NCBI GenBank assembly: GCA_026545765.1
Contig: CM048840.1
Coordinates: 55,056,580 to 55,120,579 of the forward strand
DNA length: 64,000 nt
Source: Plantago major
Taxonomy: Eukaryota > Streptophyta > Magnoliopsida > Lamiales > Plantaginaceae
Direction of reading: 5' to 3'
Shown here: positions 33,401-45,629 of the stretch, piece by piece
Layout of the letters: the number at the start of each line of letters is the position of its first letter
How positions within the stretch are numbered: position 1 is the first letter of the stretch
The notes under the pieces: generated by a model
What the model was told of the DNA's origin: nothing
The model's database searches: none
The model's input: only the letters and a program-made list of their open reading frames with translations
Position numbers and translations under genes: made by a program

Positions 33401-35343
33401 GACCAACTAAAAGATCAATATCTCGCAAGAGATGATTGCTTACTCGAGGTTAAAGAGCTACAGATGTCAGAATGCCATCACCAAAGAACTCGACATCAAG
33501 AAGTATCCAAATTAAGCATGATGCTAAGGTCATCATCTTCAAAAGAAGTACCATCCTCCTCCCAAAAAGGGAAGAAACCAATCTCGAGATGGTTGGACTC
33601 GACACAATCGATGAGAATGTCCAAGAGGATGAAGATCACCGGGCCGATTACTCGATGATGAAGAAGACAAGATTGGGCAGAGCACCGCAATGAAAATCTA
33701 GCGGTTTCACACTTGCAAAGGAAACTGATTGCTCCTGAAACTTTCAGCAAACTGCCAAATGTCCACTCCCATGAATACATGAACAGATACCAAGTACTGG
33801 CACATCTGAAAAAGGAGATGTCTTCACAGAACAAGGAAGTAATCGCCTCCGTCCCTCGAATGAAAAAGTTCATCGAGCTCACACCGTGAGAACAACTAGC
33901 ATAGTCATTGCTCGTAAAGATCTGGAATGATAAGGGACGATGATGCCTTTATCCAAAAAGCTTTCCAAGAGGCAAGTTACACCGCCGAAAAGCAGATGCC
34001 ATCCTAGGCCCATCGCAGAGCTCACCGATAAGGACAATGGACTTATCAAACAAAATCAGAGCTCAAAGTCAACTTCAAGTTGGTCACCGCCACAATTATT
34101 TACAAGGGCATTTTAACTCTCTCGATTCTTTATGAGACCGAGTCACCAACAATGACTAAGGGGAAAGAGGTACAACCGACCTCAAAGTCGGGAATGGGAA
34201 GAAGGAGAAGAAAACAAGAAGAAACTGAGTCAAAAGTGCTCAGAGGAAGAAGAAACATGAAAACTTCCCACCACCACTCGTAATCAATGAACCTCCTCGA
34301 GCCAAGTCATGGTAAATAGTAGCCGCCTTAAACCATCAAGGAACTACAATGATAACAAGGGCTATGGCACGTAAACCTCCAAGGAGTACCAAGGCTCCAA
34401 GGAGAAGACAAAGTTAAAGGATTGATGAATCTTCCAAGAAAAGAAGAAGGCCAAATCAAGTCCCCGGGCAATGAAGAAGGTCAGAAACTCTCAAAAGATT
34501 TAATCTTGATGATGATGAGGAAACTGATGAAGATGAAGCTCCTCTTCACGTAAAAAGGAAAATTGAAAGCCTAATCGAGCCCATAGTCGCAAAGCCCCTA
34601 GCAGCCTAAAACACCTCCGAAATACTAAGTTCATCCAGGTGGTTCTTCAAGCAACAACCCCAAAGAGAATTCAAGATGAGAAGGAACAGATCGAGAGTCG
34701 AGCAAAGACAAAGACAAAGTCAACTTCCACTTAGGCCGTAGAAGCCAAAATAGAGTATGTGAAGAATGACAATGATTCCTCCGCTCAGTGCATCAATCGT
34801 AAAATGGCTATTGGATTCGAACTTAAGCATCTACCGGTAAATTCAAGATTTCCGTAACCAATCCATAAACAACTTATGGCATGGAGAAAGATAAGCCAAT
34901 CTTGATCAACACCAATCACATTAAAGCCTCGTCGATTTTGAAGTTGTCAAGAGAATCAAGCCATGAGAAAGGACCTCTCGATGAATGTCCATATGGAAAG
35001 CCGATGATGTGCATGTAATCAATATCACAGAACATGCACAAGAGCACGACTCGTGGAACCCTATGAGTCGCTCTATCTAATCAAGATCAATAAGGGTGAC
35101 ATCGATATCCGAGGATTATCTACGAATACTTCAAGCTTTCGACATCGTAATAGAGCATGCCCGAAGTGGGGAAAGTATCTGGGTCAAACATTTTGTCAAG
35201 AAAATCCTACCAAAACCTACAAAGAGGTCTCGTGGATTTGCTGATACACCGAGATGCTCACGTAACACTTCTATGATTATTCTGATGACATCAAAAGGTT
35301 TGGAGATAGGAAATTTGCAGACTGATCCACAGAAATACAGTTG
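30432..35343 (+). pseudogene. Copia accessory gene, multi-exon, copy E3 (5' end missing)
   Basis: This is the longest stretch of the accessory gene on the plus strand. Exon a (30432-31756) holds the WGKYAFMKFVKK block, a basic tract (KKRKSKK, RTSRKKSAGK near 30770-30840) and an acidic Q/P-rich region. Exons b (31813-31920, 36 codons) and c (32000-32101, 34 codons) are open, multiples of three, and in frame with exon a. Exon d has a frameshift; exon e (32421-32535) is open. The last exon (32612-35343) is decayed but matches copy C: a CFKKWQRLRCS motif near 32700, acidic runs, and a C-terminal block with ESLY, KGDI, WGKYLGQ and NPTKTY (35060-35220). The PPT and 3' LTR follow. The function is unknown. 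Confidence 0.72.
31757..32611 (+). other. Five candidate spliceosomal introns in copy E3
   Basis: Candidate introns are 31757-31812 (GTGAAA...TTACAG), 31921-31999 (GTGATA...CTAACAG), 32102-32185 (GTACAT...TTACAG), 32332-32420 (GTAAGT...TCTCAG) and 32536-32611 (GTAACT...TTTCAG). Four match introns in copy C at the same places, with related donor and acceptor context. All exon starts after introns 1-3 read GCT. Introns 1-3 fall between codons (phase 0). The first is short for a plant intron (56 bp). Splicing is inferred from sequence only. Confidence 0.65.
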
Positions 35344-35701
35344 AAGACTTGAAGAGATTGAAGACTTGAAGACTAGTCTATTAGGATGTTTACTTGGAGC
35401 TTGATTACTCCTGTTGTCCTAATTTACTATGTAGTTTTTGTTGTATTTTTGCTGACTGAGCTAAACTTGTTTTATGTATTGAAGTTATCTATAATCTTTC
35501 TTTGTAACTTATCTGAAGAACTTACTCTCAGATAGTATTCTATAAAATATAACTTGTAAGCAAAGATCACACCTTGTGATTTGGTTGATGTTTACTTTCT
35601 GCACTTAATTGAATGAATTGAAAAATCTTAAGAAATGATTAAGTGTTGGATTGTTCACTCATCCAGATTTGTAATAGGTCAGATAGTCATCGTTGACTGA
35701 T

Positions 35702-35716
35702 CAAAAAGGGGGAAAT
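35702..35716 (+). promoter_or_regulatory. Polypurine tract of Copia E3
   Basis: AAAAAGGGGGAAAT lies directly before the LTR start and primes plus-strand DNA synthesis in LTR elements. The same tract occurs on the minus strand next to the Copia C LTR (39535-39551) and near 54802. Confidence 0.85.
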
Positions 35717-35717
35717 T

Positions 35718-37346
35718 TGTTAGGAAATTTGTTAGATATTTTGTTAGAAATATCTGTTTAGATTTTGATCAAATATGATGACTTATCTTAGTTTCGTAAA
35801 GGTGATTAGTACTCGTTCACTTGAACATTGTAAAAGAGGAAACCCACTAAGTATGATAGTCTAGTTAATCTTGTATAGATGTTAGGTCTCAAAATGTAAT
35901 TTTATTTTATGAAGAGAAGACCAAGAAGAAGACATCCAAGGTAACAAGTTCAACGACATTGAAGATTTGAAGATCGCATAAGATTATCGAAACATTTTAC
36001 ATACCTTCTGCCGATATCTTAAAGACACTAATAGTTTTAAACAAACTCAGGTCACAAGAGATATCTGAGAAATAAAAGGTCTATCTGAAAACAAGGAAAG
36101 TGTCCACAGATATCTATTCTCAGATACCTTGAGCTTTAAGCACATTTCTGAAAAAGAAATATATATATTGCAAACAAAGTTGTTTCAATAAAAGTGGTAT
36201 CCGGGTTAAAGATAAGAACGCAAAGAATCGTAGAAATCATCAAGGTTGTCTCTCGATATAAAGCATAGTTCTGGCACTACAGACAAAAGTATAGTACAAT
36301 GCATTAAATGCATGGATGAGATGTCAACAAAAGCAACGGTAGCTTCAAGAAGAAGACAAACTCACATAAAGATTATACAGATATCAATAGTTTGAATTTG
36401 ATTTAAGCCTAACGGATACTATTCAAACGGCACTCAAATTCATCTATTAATATCAACACTTAGACTGCTTGAGAAGACAACTACACAACCTAAAGAACTT
36501 ACACTGAACACATATCTTAATCTCTCAAGCAAACTACTTACTCTCAAGCTTTCTGGCGACCAAAGCTTTTGATCTTGAGTAACACTGAAGTTCTAAGTGT
36601 CCTGATCCTAAACAAGCAAATTTATCCGTGAAAGAGTTGAGTTGAAAGATCAAGTATCTGAGATTCATTCTCTTGAACATTTATCTAAGACTTGGGTCAG
36701 TAAAAAGAACAAGATACCATACATTGCAAAGTGTATTAAGTATACTTGATTCACAGAGCTATCTGATTAACTGAAAAGTTATTAAAGAAGCTCATCTGAC
36801 AACTCAAACCAAAACCAACACCATCACTAGCGTGGAGTACAGGAAGTACTTAGTTTGAGAAACTAAGGAATAACTCCGAGGTTATTGAGCATGTGAAGTA
36901 CTTAGCTTGGGAAGCTAGGAATAGCTCAAAAGGTTTATGAGAACAGAAGTACTTGGTCGGAAAGCGGGAACAACTCAGGGAACATTTGTCAGAACCATTT
37001 GTTTAAGGAATCTTAGAATAGGATTTTGTAAGGTGACCTCAATTATCTATTCTAGTGAATTCTGTGTCTTTGGAAGACCGAGGTGGATTAGTCGAGGATT
37101 ACGCCACCTCCAGATACCACTATACTTGTGTTATTTACTTTTCTCAGATTTACTTTTCAAAGAACACACACACACACACACACACACTTTAACTGTTTCT
37201 GCACTTATCTATCTTAAGTCTTCCGCGCTCTGAATCTAAGTGTCAAATATCTACACAGATATCTGAGAAATAGTTTTTATCGACAAAAGTTTTAAAAGAC
37301 TATTCACCCCCTCTAGTCTTTTTACTTTGCGTTATCTGGACCAACA
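35718..37346 (+). repeat. 3' LTR of Copia E3
   Basis: The LTR starts with three staggered copies of the terminal TTGTTAG word (35717-35746) before AATATCTG-like sequence, and ends ATCTGGACCAACA at 37346. It includes an (AC)n run at 37164-37187. It is homologous to the LTRs of Copia B and C in the opposite orientation. No PBS follows, which together with the upstream PPT shows it is the 3' LTR. Confidence 0.9.
37164..37187. repeat. (AC)n microsatellite
   Basis: Twelve AC units inside the E3 LTR; the other LTR copies lack a run of this length. Confidence 0.9.
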
Positions 37347-37497
37347 AAGCACTTAAAAGTGAATGAGTAATGGAATCAAACAGCTTCTTACCGAAAATTT
37401 GTCGTAAAAGAGGAGCAGCCACTGGAAAGTGAAGAGTGATGGAATCAAATTTTCATCGAAATTTATGGTCCTTTCGCTCGAGATGCATGCGAATACT
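37347..37497. other. Short spacer between two convergent Copia LTRs
   Basis: About 150 bp with no similarity I can recognise to the flanking LTRs. It contains two related words (GTAATGGAATCAAA and GTGATGGAATCAAA). Confidence 0.5.
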
Positions 37498-39534
37498 CAA
37501 CAATATCCTATCTCTTGATCCCTTTAAGAGGTTCCCAACCAAGTATTCCTCTAAGTTATTTCCGCTTTTTCAAATAAGTACTTTCTACTCAAGAATCTTT
37601 GAGCTATTCCTCAGCTTCCAAAGCCAAGTACTTTCTGTGCTCAGTTAGGTGAGGACTTTAGTTTTCTCAACTAAATCCTATCCCTAAACACGCCTGGTGG
37701 TGTTGTTAGGTAAGCTAACTTGATAACTTGTTCGCCATCAGAGAGCTTTGAAAATCAATCTTCCTTAATACTCTTTCTGTATGGAAGTTGTTCTTTCATC
37801 GACTCAAGTTCTTGTTATGTTCAAGAGAATGAATCTCAAATATAAGTCGCAACTAAATCCTCGATTCAACTCTTTCATATTAGTCAAGTCTTGTTAAGGA
37901 TCAGGACACTTAGTGTGTGTTTGCAAATGATTTTACTAGTGCTTTTTTGCCTCCTTTTGTTAAAAGTTGATTAAAGGTGATTTTAAGCAAAAGTCATTAG
38001 TGTGATATATTATACAAAAAAAAACTTAAAGTTGTAAAAGCATAAGTTTTAGTGTTTGCAAAAATTAATTTAATTAGTTGATTTTAATTGGAAAAAGCTA
38101 CCGCTTAAAGCGTAGAAGTAGCTATCAATGCTTCTTAGATTCTCAAGTTACACCGCTTTTTCCGCAGAAGTTGCAGCAGAAGTTGTAATATAAAACACTA
38201 AAAAACTACTTTTGATTCTTCAAAAGCACAAAAACACTTTTTTTTTAGCATTTGCAAACACAAGCTTAGAACTTTTTGTGCTACTTAGAATCAAAGAGCT
38301 TGAGTCGCAATAGTAAGCTAATGAGAGTACGTAAGTAGGTTTTAAGACTTATATGCTTGAGAGTTGTAAGTTTGTAGTTGTGTATCTGTGTGTCTTCAAA
38401 CATTCTAAGTGGTGATATTTATAGTTGAAAATCATGCCGTTTGAATAGTATCCGTTAGGCACTTGAAATTCAAACTATTGATATATGATGATAGTACTGT
38501 AGTAAGCTTTGTCTCTTTACAGAGATTTCCTCTTTTGCTCAAACATCTTTGTCTGTGTAATAAATGCACTGTACTATCTTTTGTCATGTAGTGTTGGCCA
38601 AATACTTCCTCTTACTTGCATTGAGATCCTTGAAGAAGTTAGAGTAGGAGGGGACATTATCAATGATCTTTTGATTCAACTCCTTCACAGATAGCAATGC
38701 TTGTTAAGGATCAGGACACTTAGAACTTTCGTGCTACTTAGAATTCAAGAGCTTGGTCGCAACAGTAAGCTAGAGAATTAGTAGTTTGAAGGCTTGTATG
38801 CTTGAATAAGTTGTAAGTTCTTTGTGTAAGTTCTTGGTCTGTTTTCAAGCATTCTAAGTGGTGATATTTATAGATGAAAATCGTCGATCAATAGTATCCG
38901 CTAACAATGAATAACAAACTATTGATATCTCAGAATAGTACTGCAGAAGACATTGTCTTTTCGTAGATTTCCCTTTGTTCGATGTCTCTCTCATGCATTT
39001 ATTGCACTATACTATTTTTGTCTCAGAGTGCCAATCTAAACTATACACGCTTTCTGAAGCATTGCATGTTCCTTTTCAGAGACCTTCACATCTCCAGATA
39101 CCTGTTGAAACATTGTTTTCCATAAACATAGTTTTATCCAAGGTATCGAACGTGGTTTCGTGGGCACTTTTCCTTACTCAAGAACCTTGTGTTCTCGACA
39201 TCTATTGTGAAACTTGTTTATTGAAAACACTTGTTTCTTCAAGGAATCGAAGTAGGTATCTGAGGAGACCAATCTCCTTAGTCTTCAGCAATCTTGTGCA
39301 GTCTTCGAATCTTCAATACGTTGAAATCTTCTGCTGGATGCCTTCTTTTTGGTCTTCTTTCAGGATATAAACATTACATTCAGAGACCTAACATCATATA
39401 CAAGATTTGCTAGACTAACATACTCAGTTAACTTCCTCTTTTACAATGTTCAAGTGAACTAAGAGTATTAGTTACCTTTCAAAGCTAAGATAAGTCATTA
39501 GGTTCGATCAAAATCTAAACAGATATTCCTAACA
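37498..39534 (-). repeat. Copia C 3' LTR region: two partial LTRs in tandem
   Basis: On the minus strand the LTR starts TGTTAGGAATATCTG at 39534 beside the PPT. Similarity runs left to about 38665. Then a second LTR stretch starts that repeats the segment containing GGACACTTAGAACTTT (found near both 37900/38266 and 38715) and continues to 37498. Each partial copy lacks one end, and an unrelated filler of about 70 bp lies near 38600-38665. The second copy also carries the MITE at 37914-38264. Confidence 0.7.
37914..38264. mobile_element. hAT-like MITE
   Basis: A 351-bp non-coding element inserted in a Copia LTR. Its ends contain the inverted repeat TGTGTTTGCAAATG / CATTTGCAAACACA and A/T-rich subterminal GTGCTTTT motifs. 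CTTAG flanks it on both sides (37909-37913 and 38265-38269). The empty site GACACTTAGAACTTT is seen in sister LTRs at 9214 and 38715. hAT elements make 8-bp duplications; an 8-bp version here needs two mismatches, so the family is likely but not certain. Confidence 0.75.
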
Positions 39535-39889
39535 AATTTCCCCCTTTTTGATCAGTCAACGATGACTATCTTTAAAATCTATTACAACTTGGAAGAGAGA
39601 ACTATCCAACACTTAATCATTTCTTATGATCTTTTCAATTCATTTAATTAAGTGCATAAAGTAAACATCAACCAAATCACAAGGTGTGATCTTTGATGAC
39701 AAGCTATCTTTTTATAGATTGATATCTGAGAGTTGGTTCATCAGATATGTTACAAGGAAAGTTCACATATAACTTTTACAATAATAAAACACATTTCAGT
39801 ACAATCAGCAAGTTACAAAATACATAGTTAAATTAGAACAACAGGAGTAACCAAGCTCCAAGTAAACATTCTAATTAACTAGTCTTCAA
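39535..39889 (-). other. Copia C polypurine tract and 3' untranslated region
   Basis: 39535-39551 is the PPT on the minus strand (AAAAAGGGGGAAATT). The rest is non-coding and aligns with 35344-35701 of copy E3. Confidence 0.75.
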
Positions 39890-42634
39890 AAATCTTAAAG
39901 TTTTCAGCAACTCCATGGATCAATTTGCAAATTCCCTATCTCCAATCTTTTGATGTCATCTGAGTAGTCATAGAGCAAAGTCCTGACTAACATCTCAGTG
40001 TCCCTTGCATAACCACGCATTTCTCGTATGATTTGGTGGGATTCTTGGCAAAGTGTTTGACCCACAAATACTTTCCCCATTTTCAAGCATGCTCAATTCT
40101 GATATCTGATAGCTTGAAGTATTCATATATGATCCTCAGATATCTGATGTCACCCTTATATTGATCTTTAGTCATGTAGAGTGACTCAAAGGGTTCCACA
40201 GCAAGTCTTGGCCTTGCCTGCTCCAAAGGAGGTTTGGGACTCGTGCACATCATCGTGTTTTCCATAAGGACACTCATCATTAAGGTCCTTCCTCATGGCT
40301 TCAACTCTCGACAACTTCAAAATCCAACCAAGCTTTGACATGATCGGTGTTGATCAAGATTGGCTTATCTTTTCTCCATGCCATAAGTTGTTGATGGATG
40401 GGTACTAAAAATCCTTTTTCATTTACAAGCAAGTGCTTGAGTTCCAGTATCCATTTTTCTGATGAATACACCTGTAGGAGGAGGAGCTGTTGTCAGTCTT
40501 CACATATTCAATCAGGGCATCTTTCGCTTTTGTGGAAGTATCCCGCCAAACTTGATATCTCTTCTCTTCCTTTTGTCTTTGAATTTTCCTCGGGGATTGT
40601 TTCAAGAACCACCGGATAGACTTGGTATTTCCAGGGTGTTTTAACGCCAATCGCTTTTGCAAAGAATAGCTCGATGAGCTAAATTCCCTTTTTATTTTTC
40701 TAAGAAGAGGAGCTTCTTCATCAGTTTCCTCATCATCATCATTAAAGTTGTAATTGAGAGATTTGCATGCATCTTTATTGCCTTGGGATTTGATTTGGCC
40801 TTCTTCTTCTTCTTCAGAAGACTCTTCAATCCCTATTACTTGTCTTCTCCTTGGGAACTTTGTTCCCTTTGGAGGTCTCTGTGATCTTGCTTGTAATCTG
40901 GCCCTTGTTGTCATTCCTTATTCAGGAATCTGCTGAGTTGTTGCTACTATCTGAGTAACAGCTTGACTAGAGGAGGGCTCATTTATTCTGAGAGGTGGTT
41001 GTTCAGATGTTCTTTTGTTTCCTCTTCCTCTTCCTCTCTGAGCACCTTGAGATCCTTCCCCCCAGTCATTGTTGACTGACTAAGAATCACAAAATATTTT
41101 GAGAGGGAGTCAAAGTTCCCTTGCAGATAGTTGTAAGCAGCAACCAACTTTTGCAAATCAGCCTTGAGCTCCTAATTTTGTTTGATAAGTCCTATTTCCT
41201 TATCAGTAAGCTCTGCCAGTGGACCTTGAGTAGCATCTGCTTTTCCAGCATCATAGCTATCCTCATTGAGGGCTTTTTCAGCAAGATTATTGTCATCATC
41301 CCTCACCATGCCTAGGTCTCTCTGAGCAATGACTAAGCTTGTTGTTCTCGAGTGATTAACTCAGTGAACTTCTTCATTTTCGTAGGGACTAATGCAATTA
41401 CTTCTTCATTTTGTTGAGAGAACTCATTTCTTAAAGTTGCCAGAACCTGGTATATGGCCATGTAATCATGGGAGTTGAGATTTGGTGCCTTACTGAAGCT
41501 TTGAGGAGCAATCAGTTTTCTCTTTATGTGAGAAACTCCCAAATGAACATTTGCATGTTCTGCCAAGGTTCTGTCTTCTTCATCATCTGGGTCTTCATCC
41601 CAGTGATCTTCATCCTCTTGGGCTTTTTCATCAATATTATCTAGCCCAGTAACCATCTCAGAGATGGGCTTCTTTCCTTTCAAAGGAGGAGGAGGATGTT
41701 ACATCTTTTGGTAATGCGCACTTAGCATCATGTTTTTCGCATGCTTGCTCAAGATCTAATTTCTCAAAGAATTGCCCCGAATGAAGTCGGAGTTCTTTCA
41801 TCTTAGCATAAGCTTCCATTTCCTTGACAGTAAGATCTTCAATCTTTTGGAGATTTGCTTTAGATTCAGCTATCTTCTCTTCCAGTTGAAGATTTAGCTG
41901 TTGTTCTTCCTCCAACAATTGTTTGAGTTGAGAAACTCTGCATTGTGCATCCAATATCGTTTGAGTGTTATCCTCAAAGTGCTCAACTACTTGTTCAGTA
42001 GTGTCTTTTTGTTGGGGAGAGGGATGGGTAGATCTCTGAGGAGATGGAGGACGGGAATTCTGTGAAGTCCTCTTAGTGTGCTTTTCAGGAATTGAGGCAT
42101 TGTTTGCAATCTCTCCTGTCCCTGGTGCAGGGGCATCATCATCATCCTCATCCTTATGATGGTCAGAAGGAGGTTCTTCATAATCATTTTCATCCGCCTC
42201 CTCTCTTCTTCATCTTTAGAGATCGATTGATCACTCGAATAGTGATCATTTGCCCATTTACTTCCTCTTTCTCGTAGGGTATGATTTGCACTTGGGCAAG
42301 ACCGCTTGAATGCCATGTGCATTCTCGGTCCACCATCCGCCTTTTCAAATGCTTCAATGAGCTTGTGTGCCACTTCCTCGATGAAGTCCTTATGCATTAG
42401 AGAAGTAGAAGAGTATTGCTCTGGGAACATTGCATGGACATAATTTTCAAGGTCAAATGCTCTTTCTCTTCTAGTAGGGTGATTAGTGACCTTTGTTATT
42501 TCAGCTAAATCAGAGCATCTGAGTCTCTGCCATTTCTTGAAGCACTTGAGATGCTTTAGCAGAGTGTGAGTCTTGAAAAATGGAAGTAGGTCCTTGTCTG
42601 AAACTTCAAGGACCATTGTGGCACTAGCTAGAGC

Positions 42635-43327
42635 CTGAAAGAGAGAGTTTTGAGTTAGTTTCAAAACTTCAGTAGATAGCTGGGTTTTAGAGTAGTCAAG
42701 TATATGTGTTACCCGTGGCAACAAAGAATAAATGTGCTCGATGGTTGGACTCGATGTTCCAGGTGCCTCAGATATCTGGGTGTGAAGAAGAGACTTGGAA
42801 GTCTGATCCTCGACATCCTCTCTTTATTTTTGAACCTGAGAATAGCATAACACTTAGAAATTTGTTAAGAGAAATAATTAGACAATTTGATATCTGAGAT
42901 GACAATTACCTCCACAGTAGGAGGCTCAGATGTTTGTCTCTCATAAACTTGTGCAGATTCTGGAATTCTCTCAGATGATGAAGGCTTGTTGGCCTCATCA
43001 ATTTCCATTGCTTGTGGGAATCGAGGTGGCACATCCCCAAAGAACTTCTACTTCTTTTTTAGCCTGTAAGTAGAAAGTGTTAAGCATTTTAGAAAAATGA
43101 TCAGAGTATCAGTGTGGGAAGTATAGATGTCTGAGATATATACCTTCTCAATAGAAGGCTCAGAATCTTGTTCGTTAGAGACTTTGTGAGTCTCTGGTTG
43201 ATTCTCTGATGAGCTAGCTTCTCAAATTTCATCATTCTTCTTCTCTTGGAGCCTATTAGAAAAATCACTTAATTAGTCAAGTGTATAAACATATATCCGA
43301 AAGTAATATCTTAAGGAACTCTATCAC
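42635..43327 (-). other. Four candidate introns in copy C, matching copy E3
   Basis: On the minus strand: 43327-43253 (GTGATA...CTAATAG), 43143-43064 (GTATAT...TTACAG), 42909-42836 (GTAATT...TCTCAG) and 42712-42635 (GTAACA...TTTCAG), sizes 75, 80, 74 and 78 bp. They sit at the same points as introns 2-5 of copy E3 (79, 84, 89, 76 bp). The exon after the last one reads ALASATMVLEV in frame. Intron 1 is also recognisable but holds the solo LTR, and its acceptor has decayed. Confidence 0.68.
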
Positions 43328-43470
43328 CAGTAGCATGTGCTCGATTCCTTAAGTGGAGAGCCTCCTTCTCGCCGAGGCAAGCTTTGCTTCCTCTTTTCTC
43401 GTGTTTCAATTCACCAGAATAAAGAAATTTTAATAAGTAACAAGATTTAAGCATAAGTTATCACAAGTAA

Positions 43471-45629
43471 TATAACGCTCAAAATTACACTAATTTTAAA
43501 AGAACAAGGGCGTTAAATCAATAACGGCGAACATCCTAAAAGCTTTAAGAAGATAAAATCTAACAAATGACTGACTTGTAAAGACACTAATTTCAAAAGC
43601 AAGCTAAAACTTTACAAAATTCCAATTAAGTCCCCACTCTCACTCTAGTTGTCAACGCTCATCTAACTCGGTCCTCCACTAAACTCCGAATCTACAAGGA
43701 AGGAAAACAAAAGAGTGTGAGACAAAATCTCAAGGTGTTCGTGTGTGACAGTGACAATTAAAATATTAATAGGAAATTCATAACAGCATCCAAAAATAAT
43801 AAACATATCATATAACGAAGCAATATCAATGCAATCAATCGTTCGTTGGTGCCGCTCCTTATAACCCCAATCCGAGCCCTTATCTCTCCACTCAATCAAT
43901 CAATACCCGCCATGGTCCGGGGTGGTACACTACTACCTCTAAGACTCACGCCTCCTCTCGCCAAGGCCAAAGAGAAGTAAGCCAGAGCAACCCACAAACA
44001 TATCGACAGTCACCACTGCCCGAAAATGCAATGAGTATATCCTAACCGAAAATTTGGCCAAAACAATCAATCAATCGAAGAAATATCATATATAATATAT
44101 TCATATTTTTATTTGAGCGGAAGCGATGCTAAATCAATTTTGATGCAATATTTGAAAAGAATGAGTCGGAAACTTTGATGCAATACATATACATATACAA
44201 GCAAGTACTTCCTTGGTTTTCGCAAACGGTTTAAGAACACTCACATTAAAAGTTCCTTGTCAAATCTCAGAGTTCGGAGTTCCTGAACAATAGGGTACCG
44301 ACTAATAAGACACCGATCGGGTACTATAAGAACTACCCTTTTAACACCCCCAAACACATAAAATAGTAACCACATTATAAACCTAAACAATTATTTCAAC
44401 TGAAAATATAAATTTGCAATCATCAAGGGACAGTAACATAACACACAGGCAATCACTACTCAAATTCAATACTCAATTTCAAAATCAGTGCTTAGGAATA
44501 ATGAAGCAGAAGGTAACGGACCAGCTAAAAGGAACATGGAAATTTAGGCACTTACAAAAACCGCAAAAACAATACATAAATGCATAATCCTCAACCCTCA
44601 ACAAAATTGAGCTCAAACATAAATTTAGTACAGAATGCTGAAATCTAATAAATTCATTCGGATCACTAAATCACCAAGGCATCTAACTACTAACAAAATA
44701 CTTTTACCGCATGATCATACAAATCCACCTAGCTCACTATAATCTTCAATGAAAATTGTAATTATGGTTGGTCCATTCAACTAGTTCAATCTCAAGAAGC
44801 TTACTAAATAAAAACAAAATAAATTGAAAGACAAAACAACAAGAAAACATAAAGTAGACTTGGTCACTTAACAAGTAATAAGCTAGTGGAAACAACACGC
44901 CTAATTTACAACATGAACACAACACACAATGTAATTCACCGAGAACCTACAAAACAAAGCATCGCGATTTCGTAATGAGCACGCCAACAACCAACATAAA
45001 CGACCAAATTCAACTCAATTAAGCAAGAAACGAGACAATCGAATCAGACACCCACCCAAACTAAAACACGGAGGAAAATCACTTACCTAAGGTGAATCAA
45101 GCCAGTAAAACCGAATCTAACGAATCAAGCTTCCTAAATCCCAAAATTGATACTACTACGAAGACGTTGTTGTGTTAGGACGAGAATACAAAGAAGGAGA
45201 TCTCAAAATCGAGTTATCAATTTTACCGATCGAACGAGACGGGTCCGAGTTTCAAGAACGCAAAGAAGACGAAGAGTCAGAGATTCCGGCGTTAAAAGTT
45301 AGGTTGAGATCGACTTCATTATTGTGGTTACGTGAGATTGAAGAAGGCGTAGATATAGGAACAGATTGAGCAGAAATTCAAAGGAAGGAGTCGTGGATGA
45401 GAAGGGGACGAACAAACTGCTACAGGCACTGGGTGGGTTTGTTTTGAATAGGCTGAGGGGTACAATGGGCATTATTTACAATTTTAGTCCTAAAATAAAA
45501 TTGGACTCTAATTAAGCTACAACCACTAATTTAAGCACTAGGAACATTATTAACTATAAAAAAAATAAAAATAAAGTTTTTTTTCAATAATAATAAATAA
45601 TAAAGACGAAAATAAAATGGGGTTTTACA
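43471..45629 (-). mobile_element. Second solo Gypsy LTR, inside intron 1 of copy C
   Basis: On the minus strand it starts TGTAAAACCCCATTTT (45629) and ends TTTTGAGCGTTATA (43471), about 2.16 kb without an ORF. Accessory-gene sequence resumes on both sides. The flanking five bases (AGTAA left, AGAAG right) match at only three positions, so the TSD is decayed. Its terminal style resembles the solo LTR at 9859-11941, but the bodies are not obviously the same family. Confidence 0.72.
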
